Shown here: positions 1-9,166 of the stretch, piece after piece
How positions within the stretch are numbered: position 1 is the stretch's first letter
How the letters are laid out: every line of letters begins with the position of its first letter
From: Klebsiella oxytoca NBRC 105695
GTDB taxonomy: Bacteria > Pseudomonadota > Gammaproteobacteria > Enterobacterales > Enterobacteriaceae
NCBI RefSeq assembly: GCF_001598695.1
Contig: NZ_BCZK01000021.1
Location: 32,001 to 70,481, forward strand
DNA: 38,481 nucleotides
Direction of reading: 5' to 3'
Program-made: the position numbers and the translations under genes
Notes under the pieces: generated by a model
Database searches by the model: none
Seen by the model: the letters and a program-made list of their open reading frames with translations, nothing else
What the model was told of the DNA's origin: nothing

Positions 1-1
1 G

Positions 2-1132
<1,131 letters not shown>

Positions 1133-1161
1133 AGTCAGGTCTTTTAAAACCTGTGCTTCTT

Positions 1162-1190
1162 AAGCCGTCTCTTCTGAGACGGCTTTTTTA
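1162..1190 (+). terminator. Rho-independent terminator of pntAB
   Basis: A perfect 10-bp stem (AAGCCGTCTC paired with GAGACGGCTT) with a four-base TTCT loop is followed by a run of T. It sits 29 bases after the pntB stop codon. Confidence 0.9.
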
Positions 1191-1237
1191 TATAGCGAGC
1201 GAAGCCATGATTTGCTCATAAAATCATCAGTTCAGAG

Positions 1238-1246
1238 TGATATAAT
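1238..1246 (+). promoter_or_regulatory. Extended -10 promoter for the 62-residue ORF
   Basis: The sequence TGATATAAT combines a consensus TATAAT hexamer with an upstream TG dinucleotide, which is the extended -10 form that can work without a good -35. No convincing -35 is visible. Transcription would start near 1253, about 25 bases before the ATG of the small ORF. Confidence 0.6.
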
Positions 1247-1277
1247 ACGCCTGTTTTTCACCCAAACTGAGGATATT

Positions 1278-1466
1278 ATGGATACCGAGTTAACCCCCAC
1301 GCAACTGGCTATCGAATTTCTGCGTCGTGACCCCGCTGCACTAACCCCCGCGCAGTATCTGAAAAAGCTGAAACTACTGGAACTTGAGTTTGCTGATTTG
1401 ATGGCGCTCTCATCCATGGAGCTTAAAGAAGAGATCGATCACGCCTGGCGTTTAGGTATCCACTAA
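1278..1466 (+). CDS. Conserved-looking small hypothetical protein, 62 residues
   Basis: I do not recognise this protein. It is 62 residues, starts MDTELTPTQLAIEFL, is rich in Leu and Glu, and should be soluble and largely helical, with no signal peptide or membrane segment. The reading frame continues upstream, but I chose the ATG at 1278 because a GAGGAT ribosome binding site lies a few bases ahead of it and a consensus extended -10 box lies 32 bases ahead. It has its own promoter and a terminator on each side (1162-1190 and 1493-1521), so it is an independent single-gene unit between pntB and uspE. The amphipathic pattern suggests a helical protein-protein interaction module, but that is only inference from composition. 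Confidence 0.75.
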   Translation: MDTELTPTQLAIEFLRRDPAALTPAQYLKKLKLLELEFADLMALSSMELKEEIDHAWRLGIH

Positions 1467-1492
1467 CGTTTTCGTTACCGATATAGCTGTTG

Positions 1493-1521
1493 AAATAAGG
1501 GCCATGAGGCCCTTTATTTTT
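1493..1521 (+). terminator. Rho-independent terminator after the 62-residue ORF
   Basis: The stem AAGGGCC / GGCCCTT with loop ATGA is followed by TATTTTT. It lies about 30 bases after the ORF stop. The A-rich left flank means it could also act weakly on the opposite strand. Confidence 0.8.
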
Positions 1522-1535
1522 GCTATCGACATGGC

Positions 1536-1563
1536 AAAAAAATCCCCCGCGCGGGCAGGGGAT
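1536..1563 (-). terminator. Rho-independent terminator of uspE
   Basis: Read on the minus strand, the stem ATCCCC / GGGGAT encloses a GC-rich loop and is followed directly by a run of T (the A run at 1536-1542 on the plus strand). It sits about 30 bases past the uspE stop codon. Confidence 0.8.
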
Positions 1564-1593
1564 GATTGTTATGACAGCGATAAACGGCGCTGG

Positions 1594-2544
1594 TTAATCG
1601 TCTTCTTCGTCATCAAGCTCAACCGGCGTCTGATACTGATCCGGTTTCAGCGCCAGCAGATCGCAGCGCAGGTGGTCGATTACCTGTTCAGCGGTATTGC
1701 CGAGGAAGGCCGCTGAAAGCCCGGTACGGCCAATCGTACCCAGCACCACGATCCCCGCCTGGAGATGCTCCGACAGGTCTGGAATGACCTCTTCAGGTAA
1801 CCCTTTTTCAACATGAGTACGGTTTTCATCGATGCCGAATTTCTGCCGCAGCGCTTTCATGGCCAACAGGTGCTGGCCGCGTATGGCGTCGTTGTAGACG
1901 CTGGGGTCAAAATCCGGTAGCTCAATGGCAATATTGATAGGCGTAACCGGATAGGCACCCACCAGATGGACCTCAGTATGGTTAACCTGTTCCGCCAGCT
2001 CAATGGTTTCTCTTACCAGCTTTTCATTGAGCGCGTTGTGGTAGTTCTCTTCACTGGCGAGATTAACCGCCACCAGCGCTTTGCCGCCTTCCGGCCACGG
2101 CTGATCTTTAACCATCCAGACCGGGCACGGACATTTGCGCAGCAGATGCCAGTCCGTAGGCGTGAAAATCACCGCTTCCAGCTTGTCGTGCTGGTGCGCC
2201 ATCTTCAGAACCAAATCATGCTTCTCGCTTATGATTTCCTGAATAATGGCTTCGAAGGGGCGGTTATGCCACACCACTTTGATGTCAATGGGTACGCCGG
2301 ACTCAATATAAAATTTGGCCTGCTCGCGAATCCAGGCGGTACGCTGCCCGATTACGCCCTGGCGCATAGCGGTACGCTCGTCCGGGGAGAGCAGGGTGGT
2401 CATTTCATAGGAAAAATCATAGATCGGCAAAAAGGCTTTGATGCGTCCACCAATCCGTTGGTGCAGATACACCGCACGCCGCAATGCAGGCTGGTCGTCC
2501 TGATTGGGGTCGATTACTACCAGCATGTTCTGATACTTCGCCAT
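1594..2544 (-). CDS. uspE: Universal stress protein E
   Basis: UspE is a cytoplasmic tandem-type universal stress protein linked in E. coli to stress resistance, motility and cell aggregation. The 316 residues equal the E. coli length and hold two Usp domains (about 1-150 and 155-305). The second domain carries the nucleotide-binding pattern [17 protein letters not shown], near residues 270-286, matching the G-x2-G-x9-G consensus. The C-terminus ends in an acidic DDEEDD tail. The ATG is preceded by AAGGAGA at good spacing. The gene lies downstream of fnr in the same orientation, as in E. coli, with a 138-base gap that contains a long inverted repeat, so it may be partly separate from fnr. Confidence 0.97.
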   Translation of the reverse strand: MAKYQNMLVVIDPNQDDQPALRRAVYLHQRIGGRIKAFLPIYDFSYEMTTLLSPDERTAMRQGVIGQRTAWIREQAKFYIESGVPIDIKVVWHNRPFEAIIQEIISEKHDLVLKMAHQHDKLEAVIFTPTDWHLLRKCPCPVWMVKDQPWPEGGKALVAVNLASEENYHNALNEKLVRETIELAEQVNHTEVHLVGAYPVTPINIAIELPDFDPSVYNDAIRGQHLLAMKALRQKFGIDENRTHVEKGLPEEVIPDLSEHLQAGIVVLGTIGRTGLSAAFLGNTAEQVIDHLRCDLLALKPDQYQTPVELDDEEDD

Positions 2545-2626
2545 ACAGGGTCTCCTTACAACTGTAACTACAGTCTGTAATTAAAAAGATAACCTATATG
2601 GATGAAATGAAACAGGGGATAAGCCT

Positions 2627-2666
2627 GGCCAGATCAACAAATGAGAAAAAAATTCGCGATCTGGCC
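2627..2666. repeat. Inverted repeat between fnr and uspE
   Basis: GGCCAGATC at 2627-2635 is exactly complementary to GATCTGGCC at 2658-2666. The 22-base loop contains an A run (a T run on the minus strand). It lies 17 bases past the fnr stop. There is no T run after the stem in either direction, so it is not a standard terminator. It may be a processing or 3'-end protecting hairpin. Confidence 0.5.
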
Positions 2667-2682
2667 GGATAGGAAGGAACTA

Positions 2683-3435
2683 TCAGGCGACGTTGCGGGC
2701 CTGACCAGCAAGCTGCGCCAGCAGGTCGCTGTTTTCGATGGTGATGTATTTTCCTTTAACCGCCAGCATACCGCTTTTCTGGAAACGACCCAGCAGGCGG
2801 CTGATGGTTTCAACCGTCAGGCCCAGATAGTTGCCGATATCGCCGCGCGTCATGGTGAGGCGGAACTCACGCGGGGAGAAACCACGCTGTGCAAAACGGC
2901 GGGACAGGTTGTAGATGAAGGCCGCCAGGCGCTCTTCTGCGTTCTTTTTAGAAAGCAGCAGGATCATATCCTGATCGCCTTTGATCTCACCGCTCATCAG
3001 ACGCATCATCTGCTGACGCAGATTCGGCATCTTGCCGGAAAGGTCATCCAGCGTTTCGAACGGAATTTCGCAGACCATTGAGGTTTCCAGCGCCTGAGCA
3101 AAGCTCGGGTGGTGGCCGGTGCCGATAGCGTCAAAGCCGACCAGATCGCCCGCAAGATGGAAACCGGTGATCTGCTCATCACCCTGTTCGGTAATGGTGT
3201 AGCTTTTAATGGTGCCAGAACGAATTGCATACAGCGATTTCAGCTCATCACCGGCTTTGAACAAGGTCTGTCCTTTCTGGATAGGCTTTTTCCGCTCGAT
3301 AATGTTATCAAGCTGATCAAGCTCATGCTCGTTCAGAGTAAAAGGGATGCAAAGCTGGCTAATGCTGCAATCCTGGCAATGGATTGCACAACCGCCAGAC
3401 TGAATGCGTCGTATAATTCGCTTTTCCGGGATCAT
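2683..3435 (-). CDS. fnr: Oxygen-sensing anaerobic regulator FNR
   Basis: FNR is the global CRP-family regulator that dimerises on binding a [4Fe-4S] cluster without oxygen, then activates anaerobic respiration genes and represses aerobic ones. The 250 residues equal the E. coli length. All four cluster ligands are present: C20, C23 and C29 in the N-terminal motif and C122. The extra C16 is also kept. A cyclic-nucleotide-binding-like beta roll (about 30-140) precedes the dimerisation helix and a C-terminal helix-turn-helix with the [12 protein letters not shown] recognition helix (E209, S212, R213 by family numbering). An FNR-like site at 3455-3468 just upstream of the ATG implies autoregulation. 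Its likely targets in this window include the antiporter-fumarase operon at 20070. Confidence 0.99.
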   Translation of the reverse strand: MIPEKRIIRRIQSGGCAIHCQDCSISQLCIPFTLNEHELDQLDNIIERKKPIQKGQTLFKAGDELKSLYAIRSGTIKSYTITEQGDEQITGFHLAGDLVGFDAIGTGHHPSFAQALETSMVCEIPFETLDDLSGKMPNLRQQMMRLMSGEIKGDQDMILLLSKKNAEERLAAFIYNLSRRFAQRGFSPREFRLTMTRGDIGNYLGLTVETISRLLGRFQKSGMLAVKGKYITIENSDLLAQLAGQARNVA

Positions 3436-3454
3436 AAGTCTGCTCAGGCTTTAA

Positions 3455-3468
3455 TTGATATTGGTCAA
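3455..3468 (-). promoter_or_regulatory. FNR box in the fnr promoter
   Basis: TTGATATTGGTCAA matches the TTGAT-N4-ATCAA consensus at nine of ten specified bases. It lies 20 bases upstream of the fnr ATG, where it would block transcription or elongation, consistent with the known negative autoregulation of fnr. Confidence 0.65.
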
Positions 3469-3628
3469 TTTTAACATCTTTTTGGTGAGCAGGTAAGCCT
3501 CGAACCTCTGAAACACGTAATATTAAGAGGGTAAATCCATTTTGTTAGTTATCCATTTGATTATTAATAAGTTATCTGGCTAATTTGGATTGTAAAGTTA
3601 CCGGAAACTTCCAAAAAGGCACTTACGG

Positions 3629-4144
3629 TCAAAGAAGCAGATACCCCTCATGGCGCAATAACCACTCTTTTCGCTGCACGCCGCCGGCATAGCCGGTCAT
3701 GGTTCCGTTGCGTCCGATCACCCGATGGCAGGGCACCACTATGCTGACCGGATTTGAACCATTAGCAGCGCCCACGGCGCGCGCTGCGCCCGGTCGGCCC
3801 AGCGCCTCCGCCAGTTGACCGTAATGCATGACCTGACCGCAGGGGATAGTGCGCAGCGTTTTCCAGACTTCCCGTTGAAAAGGGGTGCCTGCGGTGGCGG
3901 TAGGAAGCGTATCAATAATGGCGAGATCGCCCGCGAAATAATCACTGAGCTTACTGCTCAGGTTACCGGGATTGCGGGAATCAACGCGTTGGTAACCTTC
4001 ATGCCGATAATGAACATCCAGCAGTTGCTCCATGCGCTCGCGATGCTGATCCCACTCAACGGCCCGCAGGTTGAACTGCTCATCGCAAATCACCCAGAGC
4101 GGCCCCAGCGGGGTGTCAATTTTATCTTGTAGCAGCGTCAGCAT
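3629..4144 (-). CDS. ogt: O6-alkylguanine-DNA alkyltransferase Ogt
   Basis: Ogt is the constitutive suicide DNA-repair protein that moves alkyl groups from O6-alkylguanine or O4-alkylthymine to its own cysteine. The protein is 171 residues starting MLTLLQDK, as in E. coli. I chose this start over 28 residues of in-frame upstream sequence because AAGGA lies seven bases ahead and because it matches the family N-terminus. The acceptor cysteine is C139 in the PCHRVIG motif. The helix-turn-helix region [26 protein letters not shown] and the Arg finger in [14 protein letters not shown] precede it. It lies upstream of fnr on the same strand, the order seen in E. coli. Confidence 0.97.
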   Translation of the reverse strand: MLTLLQDKIDTPLGPLWVICDEQFNLRAVEWDQHRERMEQLLDVHYRHEGYQRVDSRNPGNLSSKLSDYFAGDLAIIDTLPTATAGTPFQREVWKTLRTIPCGQVMHYGQLAEALGRPGAARAVGAANGSNPVSIVVPCHRVIGRNGTMTGYAGGVQRKEWLLRHEGYLLL

Positions 4145-4454
4145 CGGTAATCCTTCATCGAGGTTAGTTTGACAGGACATCACCATAGCATGAGGCGAGG
4201 TTGGCAAACTATACCCCGAAAAGGTCAACAGAGAGGGTCAACATGGACTATTAATTATGATGTGAGTAAAGCGATGTTTATTGCGGTATTCACTAACTGG
4301 CGCGCGGGCAATGCGATGTTATCCGGCGGCGAATTTTCCTGTACAGAGAGGGCTATTTACCGGCAGGCGCCGGTACTCTTTATGAATTGACTGGCATTTT
4401 TTGAGGCCATATTTCCTGGCGTTTCTTCGCTGTTTTTTCAACAAAGGTGGTGAT
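4145..4454. other. 310-base gap between ogt and the small membrane ORF
   Basis: This stretch should hold the ogt promoter (minus) and the promoter of the 39-codon ORF (plus). The only clear structure is a hairpin at 4358-4375, TACCGGC / GCCGGTA with a four-base loop and no T run. An open frame of 73 codons (4169-4390) lacks a ribosome binding site and any recognisable protein character, so I do not call it a gene. Confidence 0.5.
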
Positions 4455-4574
4455 ATGCAATATATGATGACTGGCGTTGTAGTAGTGATTATCAGCGGCT
4501 TAGCAATTCATCTGATCTCTTTGGCGATTGAGGGCCTGTATAAAGTTATCCGTAACCGCACGACCTGGCGCTAA
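4455..4574 (+). CDS. Putative small single-span membrane protein, 39 residues
   Basis: I do not recognise this ORF, but it has the marks of a real small protein. AAAGGTGGTG lies just ahead of the ATG. The N-terminal half, TGVVVVIISGLAIHLISLAI, is one hydrophobic span (about residues 6-25). The C-terminus is short and basic, ending YKVIRNRTTWR. By the positive-inside rule the C-terminus would stay in the cytoplasm. It stands alone between ogt (divergent) and abgT (convergent, 32 bases from stop to stop). Enterobacteria encode many such regulatory membrane peptides near stress and transport genes, so a role modulating a membrane protein is possible but unproven. Confidence 0.6.
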   Translation: MQYMMTGVVVVIISGLAIHLISLAIEGLYKVIRNRTTWR

Positions 4575-4606
4575 CGTTTGGCGGCCTTCCCTGGCCTTTG
4601 GCGACG

Positions 4607-6133
4607 TTAAGGCAACCGCGGATAAATACCCGGTCCGATAGGGAGTCCCGCGAGATACCAGACCACCAGCAACAGTAGCCAGACGACAAGGAAAATGAGT
4701 GGATAAGGCAAGACCAGCGAGTAGTAGGTCCCCAGTTTAGCCTCGGGCCGGTAGCGCTGTAAGAAGCCGAGAAATAGCGGCACAAACGGCGATACCGGCG
4801 CCAGCGGCAGCACCGATGAGTCGGCAATACGAAACAGAATCTGCGCGAATGCCGGGTGAAAGCCCAGCAGCATAAACATCGGCACGAAGATCGGCGCCAG
4901 AATCGACCAGATTGCCGAACCGCTGGCGATGAACATACACAAAAAGGCGGATAGCAGCGCCAGGCCGACGAACGCCGGCACGCCGCTCATTCCCGCGCTC
5001 TCCAGCAGGTCCGTTAAACCGACGGCCATAAATTTTCCCATATTGCTCCAGTTAAACATGGCGACGAACTGGGCCAACGGGAAGACCATCACGATAAAAC
5101 CTGCCATCTCTTTCATGGGTTCAATCATCAGCGGAGGCAGATCGGCCTGGCGGCGAATTTTGCCGGTGGCAATGCCGTAAGCCAGTGAGACGACGAAGAA
5201 GAAAAAGATGATGAGCGGGACGATCCCTTTTATAAATGGCGAAGGCATCACGGTATGCTTAATGGGGTCACGCAAAATACCGTTTTCCGGCACGACCATC
5301 AGCGCGATGACCGCCATGAATAACAGCGCGGCAATACCGGCCACGCGCAGGCCGAAGCGCTGTTCTGGCGTTAACGATTGCAGCGTTTCATCGCTTTTGC
5401 CTTGCCATTGACCTAAGCGCGGCTCGACCAGCTTATCGGTAATCAATCCACCGACCAGAGTGAGAACGATCACCGAAGTTGCCATAAAGTACCAGTTATC
5501 GATCACGCTGACGTGCAGCGAGGCGTCAAGGGTTTTGGCCGCTTCGGTACTGATTCCTGAGAGCAGGACATCGGTGGTGACGATGAGCAGGTTGGCCGTG
5601 AAGCCGCAGCCGACCCCGGCGATTGCCGCCAGCAGCCCGGCAACCGGGTGGCGGCCGACGGCGAGGAACATCAGGGCGCCTAACGGCGGCATAATCACCA
5701 GCGCGGCATCGGAAGAGATATGGCTAAAGAAGGCGATAAACAGCACCATATAGCTGGCGTAACGGGCGCTAACGTGTGATGACATTTTTGCCATCAGCGA
5801 AGGCAACAGGCCCACTCGTTCAGCAAATCCAGCCCCCAGAACCAGAGCCAGAATGGCTCCCAGCGGCGCGAAACCGCTGAAGTTTTTAATCACGTTCGGC
5901 AAAAACCAATGTAATCCTTCAATGCTGAGCAGATTTTTCACCACCACTCGCGAGCCGTCGGTGGGGTTCTGGACGCTGACGTTCAGCGCCGACAGGATGG
6001 CGGTGGCGGCCATTAATACCACGATCAGATAGATAAACAGTAAAAACGGATGCGGGACCTTATTACCAATTTTTTCAACCCAGCCATAGAGCTTACCGGT
6101 GGGGGAAGGCGACGGTATGGATGACATACTCAT
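4607..6133 (-). CDS. abgT: p-Aminobenzoyl-glutamate transporter AbgT
   Basis: AbgT is the founding member of its transporter family and imports p-aminobenzoyl-glutamate, a folate breakdown product, across the inner membrane. Related proteins can also export sulfonamides. The 508 residues start MSMSSIPSPS, close to E. coli AbgT throughout. Multiple membrane helices are visible, together with the conserved FFSHISSDAALVIMPP and GFTANLLIVTTDVLLSGIS segments and a C-terminal region FIASGSAIWSILAPIFVPMF. GAGGAA precedes the ATG by six bases. It is the last gene of abgA-abgB-abgT, 111 bases after abgB. The leader is unusually CA-rich (6145-6168), which suggests small-RNA control. Confidence 0.97.
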   Translation of the reverse strand: MSMSSIPSPSPTGKLYGWVEKIGNKVPHPFLLFIYLIVVLMAATAILSALNVSVQNPTDGSRVVVKNLLSIEGLHWFLPNVIKNFSGFAPLGAILALVLGAGFAERVGLLPSLMAKMSSHVSARYASYMVLFIAFFSHISSDAALVIMPPLGALMFLAVGRHPVAGLLAAIAGVGCGFTANLLIVTTDVLLSGISTEAAKTLDASLHVSVIDNWYFMATSVIVLTLVGGLITDKLVEPRLGQWQGKSDETLQSLTPEQRFGLRVAGIAALLFMAVIALMVVPENGILRDPIKHTVMPSPFIKGIVPLIIFFFFVVSLAYGIATGKIRRQADLPPLMIEPMKEMAGFIVMVFPLAQFVAMFNWSNMGKFMAVGLTDLLESAGMSGVPAFVGLALLSAFLCMFIASGSAIWSILAPIFVPMFMLLGFHPAFAQILFRIADSSVLPLAPVSPFVPLFLGFLQRYRPEAKLGTYYSLVLPYPLIFLVVWLLLLVVWYLAGLPIGPGIYPRLP

Positions 6134-6144
6134 GGGCGTTCCTC

Positions 6145-6168
6145 AGTTGTCGTTGTTGTGTTGTTTGT
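6145..6168 (-). promoter_or_regulatory. CA-rich leader segment before abgT
   Basis: On the minus strand this stretch reads as ACAAACAACACAACAACGAC followed by AACT. It ends directly before the GAGGAA ribosome binding site of abgT. Such unstructured CA repeats are the typical target of the GU-rich R1 seed of the GcvB small RNA, which represses many amino acid and peptide transporters. Assignment to GcvB is inference. Confidence 0.35.
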
Positions 6169-6244
6169 CTCTTAACCCCAGGGCGTGTCAGCAGTTGTTT
6201 TTTTGCGCTTAACGCGTTGCTGTACTCCATCCGGAGGTCTTTTA

Positions 6245-7690
6245 TTATTTTAAAATCGAAGGTTTAACGTCCTGCGGGATCGGACACCGGTAGGGCCTTT
6301 CGGCTAAAACCTGTGCCAGTTCCTGCTGACTGGTAGTCAGTAGCGACCTGTCGCTGAACAAACGAATGGCCGTTGCAGCCAGTATTTTCCCCGCCAGAAG
6401 CATTCCTTTGTGAGCGATGGAGGTTCTGCCCTGGCTCACCAGTTGCCAGGTATGCAGCGGCGTCCCGACGGCAAAGCAGGGGCTGAAGCATTGGGCTACG
6501 GGAGCTTTCCAGCTTACGTCGCCGACGTCGGTAGAGCCCGCAAGGATGTTATCGGTAGCCGCCCACGGCGCCACTTCATCGATAAGGATCGTCTCGCGGT
6601 GGCGGCGGGCGAATGCTTTCCCCTCGTCTCCGCTGGTATCGGCGATGTTTTTCAGGCTGTTATGAATATCGTTAGCGCTTAAGGTCGCGCGAATTTCGTC
6701 GGCGAAAGCGCGCTCTTCCTCGCTCCAGTGCGGCGTGCCGTAATGGCATACCGCCTGATACATCGCCGCTTCCAGGGGGCGGTTGGGGAGATAGCTGGAA
6801 CAGGCTTTTTCGAAGCGGCAACTGACGCTGGTCTCGGTCATCAGCGCGGCGCCCTGGGCGATTTTTTCGATCCGGGCGAAGATTTGCTGTGCGTCGGCCA
6901 TTTCCGGGGCGCGAATGAGATACAGCACTTCCGCCTGCGCCTGAACAACGTTAGGAGAGACGCCGCCGGTATCGGTGATGGCGTAGTGCACCCGCGCCTT
7001 TTCGATAATATGTTCGTTAAGGAAGTTGCTGCCGGTGGTCATCAGCGTCACGGCATCCAGCGCGCTGCGGCCAAGATGCGGAGAGTTTGCCGCGTGCGCC
7101 GCGGTGCCAGTAAACCGCCATGCCGCCTGAATGTTGGCAAGGGTACTGGTGCTGAACATCCCGGCCCAGGCTTCCGGGTGCCAGGTCAGGGCGGCGTCGA
7201 TGTCATCGAATAACCCCTCGCGGACCATAAAGGTCTTCCCGGAACCGCCTTCCTCGCCGGGACATCCGTAGAAACGAAGCGTGCCGACGCCGCCTTGTTG
7301 CAGCAGCCAGTTCCTGGCGGCGACCGCCGCGGCGAAAGCCGCCGTACCAAGCAGGTTATGCCCGCACCCGTGGCCGTTTTCCCCCGGCGTTGGAGATGCG
7401 GGCGCTGCGCAGTAAGCCTGCTGGCTGAGCCCCGCCAGGGCGTCAAATTCGCCGAGCAGGGCAATTACCGGTTGGCCTTCACCAAAACTGGCGATAAAGG
7501 CGTTGGGGATCCCGCCCGCATTGCGGGTCAATTGAAAACCTTCCGCTTCCAGCGCATCGGCCAAACGCGCGGCGGACCAGAACTCCTGAAAGCGGGTTTC
7601 CGGATGATCCCAGATATCATCGGCAATCGCGCAAAAATCGTTGCGCCGCCCCTCAATAATGTCATCGACAAATTGATAAACCTGTTCCAT
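6245..7690 (-). CDS. abgB: p-Aminobenzoyl-glutamate hydrolase subunit B
   Basis: AbgB pairs with AbgA to form the cytoplasmic metallo-hydrolase that splits p-aminobenzoyl-glutamate into p-aminobenzoate and glutamate. It is a 481-residue M20-family protein, the same length as E. coli AbgB. Metal-site residues are in place: D83 in GEFDAL, H111 in GCGHNL, E146/E147 in PGEEGGSGK and H171 in TWHPEAW. The interrupting dimerisation domain lies between about residues 190 and 310. The ATG overlaps the abgA stop by one base (TAATG), so the two subunits are translationally coupled, which fits a heterodimer. Confidence 0.97.
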   Translation of the reverse strand: MEQVYQFVDDIIEGRRNDFCAIADDIWDHPETRFQEFWSAARLADALEAEGFQLTRNAGGIPNAFIASFGEGQPVIALLGEFDALAGLSQQAYCAAPASPTPGENGHGCGHNLLGTAAFAAAVAARNWLLQQGGVGTLRFYGCPGEEGGSGKTFMVREGLFDDIDAALTWHPEAWAGMFSTSTLANIQAAWRFTGTAAHAANSPHLGRSALDAVTLMTTGSNFLNEHIIEKARVHYAITDTGGVSPNVVQAQAEVLYLIRAPEMADAQQIFARIEKIAQGAALMTETSVSCRFEKACSSYLPNRPLEAAMYQAVCHYGTPHWSEEERAFADEIRATLSANDIHNSLKNIADTSGDEGKAFARRHRETILIDEVAPWAATDNILAGSTDVGDVSWKAPVAQCFSPCFAVGTPLHTWQLVSQGRTSIAHKGMLLAGKILAATAIRLFSDRSLLTTSQQELAQVLAERPYRCPIPQDVKPSILK

Positions 7691-9000
7691 TACACACCTC
7701 GCTGCCAGGGAAAGTTCAGGGCGATGCGCGCTAACGTGGCGACGGCCTGGGTCATCACGCTTTCGTCGAAATCGAATTTTTCGTTGTGGTGGCCAGCGCT
7801 CAGTTCCGTGCCGAATATCATGTATGAGGCGAGACCGCCGCGCTCCTGGACCCGGGCCATCATCAGGGTGGCATCTTCGGAACCCGCCGGGGCAGCGATA
7901 CGATCGACGGCCTGCTTAACGCCGGGGACCTGCGCTGTCTGTTGACGCAGATAGTCCACCCACGCCGGCGACGGGGCGCTGGAGGTGGCCGCGCCCATCA
8001 GGTGCAACTGGTAGCTGGCTGCATACATCGTCGCTGCGCCGGCGATAGCCTGCTTGGCCCGCTCAAATACGTACTGGTTAATAGCGTCGGTTTCGCCCCG
8101 GGTTTCGACTTTTAATAGCGCGGAGGAGGGAACTACGTTACGCCCGGTACCGGCCTGCATGACGCCGACGTTAACCCTTGATGCCCCGGCGCTATGTGGC
8201 GCGATGGCATGCAGGGCAAGGGCGGCTTGAGCCGCAGCCAGCAGCGCATTACGTCCATCTTCAGGTTTACCGCCAGCGTGGGCGGCGACGCCGCTGAACT
8301 GCACATCGAATTTGGTGGTGGCCATAAAGTTATCGCCGCCGCAAACGACGGTACCGGCAGGGACGCCGGTACCGATATGAATGGCGGTGAAGTAGTCCAC
8401 GTCATCAAGTACGCCCGCCGCCACCATGGCGCGAGCGCCGCGGGTACCTTCTTCTGCCGGCTGGAAAATCAGCTTAATCGTCCCGTTGAGCTGCGCGGCA
8501 TATTCCTTGAGCACGTGCGCCAGCCCCAGGCCGATTGCGGTATGACCGTCGTGGCCGCAGGCATGCATCATGCCTTCGTTGCAGGAGGCAAAACGATCGC
8601 GATGCGGACGATGATTATCGTCGTGCTGCTCGTTGAGATCGAGCGCATCCATATCGACGCGAAACGCCAAAGTCGGCCCGGGCCGCCCGGTGTCGAGCGT
8701 CGCTACCACCCCGGCGAAGCCGCCTTCAAACGCAGGTAGCCAGCGCCCCGGTGCACCCTGGGCGCGAGCGCGCTGGAACGCCTGCGCCAGCGTCTCTTCA
8801 TCAGGCAGCCCCATACGGCTATCGGCATCGATAACGTCGCGCCCCAGCGCCAGCTGATAACCCAGAGCGTCTAATATCTCCGCCACCTTGCTGGCGGTGC
8901 GGAACTCCAGCCAGCCGGATTCCGCATGCAGGTGAAAATCGCGACGCCATTCGATCATTTTTGGCGCCAGCTGGCGGATGAATTCATTAAGTTGCGGCAT
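7690..9000 (-). CDS. abgA: p-Aminobenzoyl-glutamate hydrolase subunit A
   Basis: AbgA is the other half of the p-aminobenzoyl-glutamate hydrolase. It belongs to the M20D aminoacylase/carboxypeptidase family. I place the start at 9000 (MPQLNEFIRQLAPK, 436 residues), because it aligns with the E. coli N-terminus and AGGAAAGG precedes it. An in-frame ATG 21 bases upstream is less likely. Zinc-site residues are visible: D116/D118 in RVDMDAL, C148 and H150 in ACGHDGH, E183/E184 in QPAEEGTRG and H208 in IHIGTG. It is the first gene of the operon and is divergent from abgR. The intergenic region holds a CRP-like site and two dyads suited to AbgR. Confidence 0.97.
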   Translation of the reverse strand: MPQLNEFIRQLAPKMIEWRRDFHLHAESGWLEFRTASKVAEILDALGYQLALGRDVIDADSRMGLPDEETLAQAFQRARAQGAPGRWLPAFEGGFAGVVATLDTGRPGPTLAFRVDMDALDLNEQHDDNHRPHRDRFASCNEGMMHACGHDGHTAIGLGLAHVLKEYAAQLNGTIKLIFQPAEEGTRGARAMVAAGVLDDVDYFTAIHIGTGVPAGTVVCGGDNFMATTKFDVQFSGVAAHAGGKPEDGRNALLAAAQAALALHAIAPHSAGASRVNVGVMQAGTGRNVVPSSALLKVETRGETDAINQYVFERAKQAIAGAATMYAASYQLHLMGAATSSAPSPAWVDYLRQQTAQVPGVKQAVDRIAAPAGSEDATLMMARVQERGGLASYMIFGTELSAGHHNEKFDFDESVMTQAVATLARIALNFPWQRGV

Positions 9001-9025
9001 AACCTTTCCTGTCATAATCAAAAAC

Positions 9026-9041
9026 TGTGATAGTGTTCACG
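9026..9041. promoter_or_regulatory. CRP-like site between abgA and abgR
   Basis: TGTGATAGTGTTCACG matches the TGTGA-N6-TCACA consensus at nine of ten core bases. Its centre is 33 bases before the abgA ATG and 133 bases before the abgR ATG. This position suits activation of abgR, or roadblock control of abgA, better than classical activation of abgA. Confidence 0.5.
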
Positions 9042-9046
9042 AAGTG

Positions 9047-9067
9047 ATAGCGTTTGCTTATCGCTAT
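9047..9067. promoter_or_regulatory. Dyad, candidate AbgR operator 1
   Basis: ATAGCG (9047-9052) is the exact inverse complement of CGCTAT (9062-9067) with a nine-base spacer. LysR-family regulators bind interrupted dyads of this size in divergent promoter regions. Confidence 0.45.
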
Positions 9068-9139
9068 GCCCTTTCATGCATACTCACCCTTAACCTGCCA
9101 CAGCATGATCGATTACAGTAGATGTCATTTTCTTCTGTC

Positions 9140-9158
9140 TGATAAACATTGGTTATCA
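9140..9158. promoter_or_regulatory. Dyad, candidate AbgR operator 2 overlapping the abgR leader
   Basis: TGATAA (9140-9145) and TTATCA (9153-9158) form a perfect dyad with a seven-base spacer, ending eight bases before the abgR ATG. This is a typical place for LysR autorepression. Confidence 0.45.
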
Positions 9159-9166
9159 CTTGCGAT

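Noticed and set aside
2627..2666. fnr terminator
   Set aside because: The stem is perfect but the T run lies in the loop, not after the stem, so I list it only as an inverted repeat.
4169..4390. 73-codon open frame between ogt and the small membrane ORF
   Set aside because: No ribosome binding site, odd composition (HHHSMRRGW and similar), no family resemblance, and it overlaps the ogt promoter region.
8194..8739. 181-codon plus-strand frame inside abgA
   Set aside because: Antisense shadow of a conserved hydrolase gene; no ribosome binding site and no family features.
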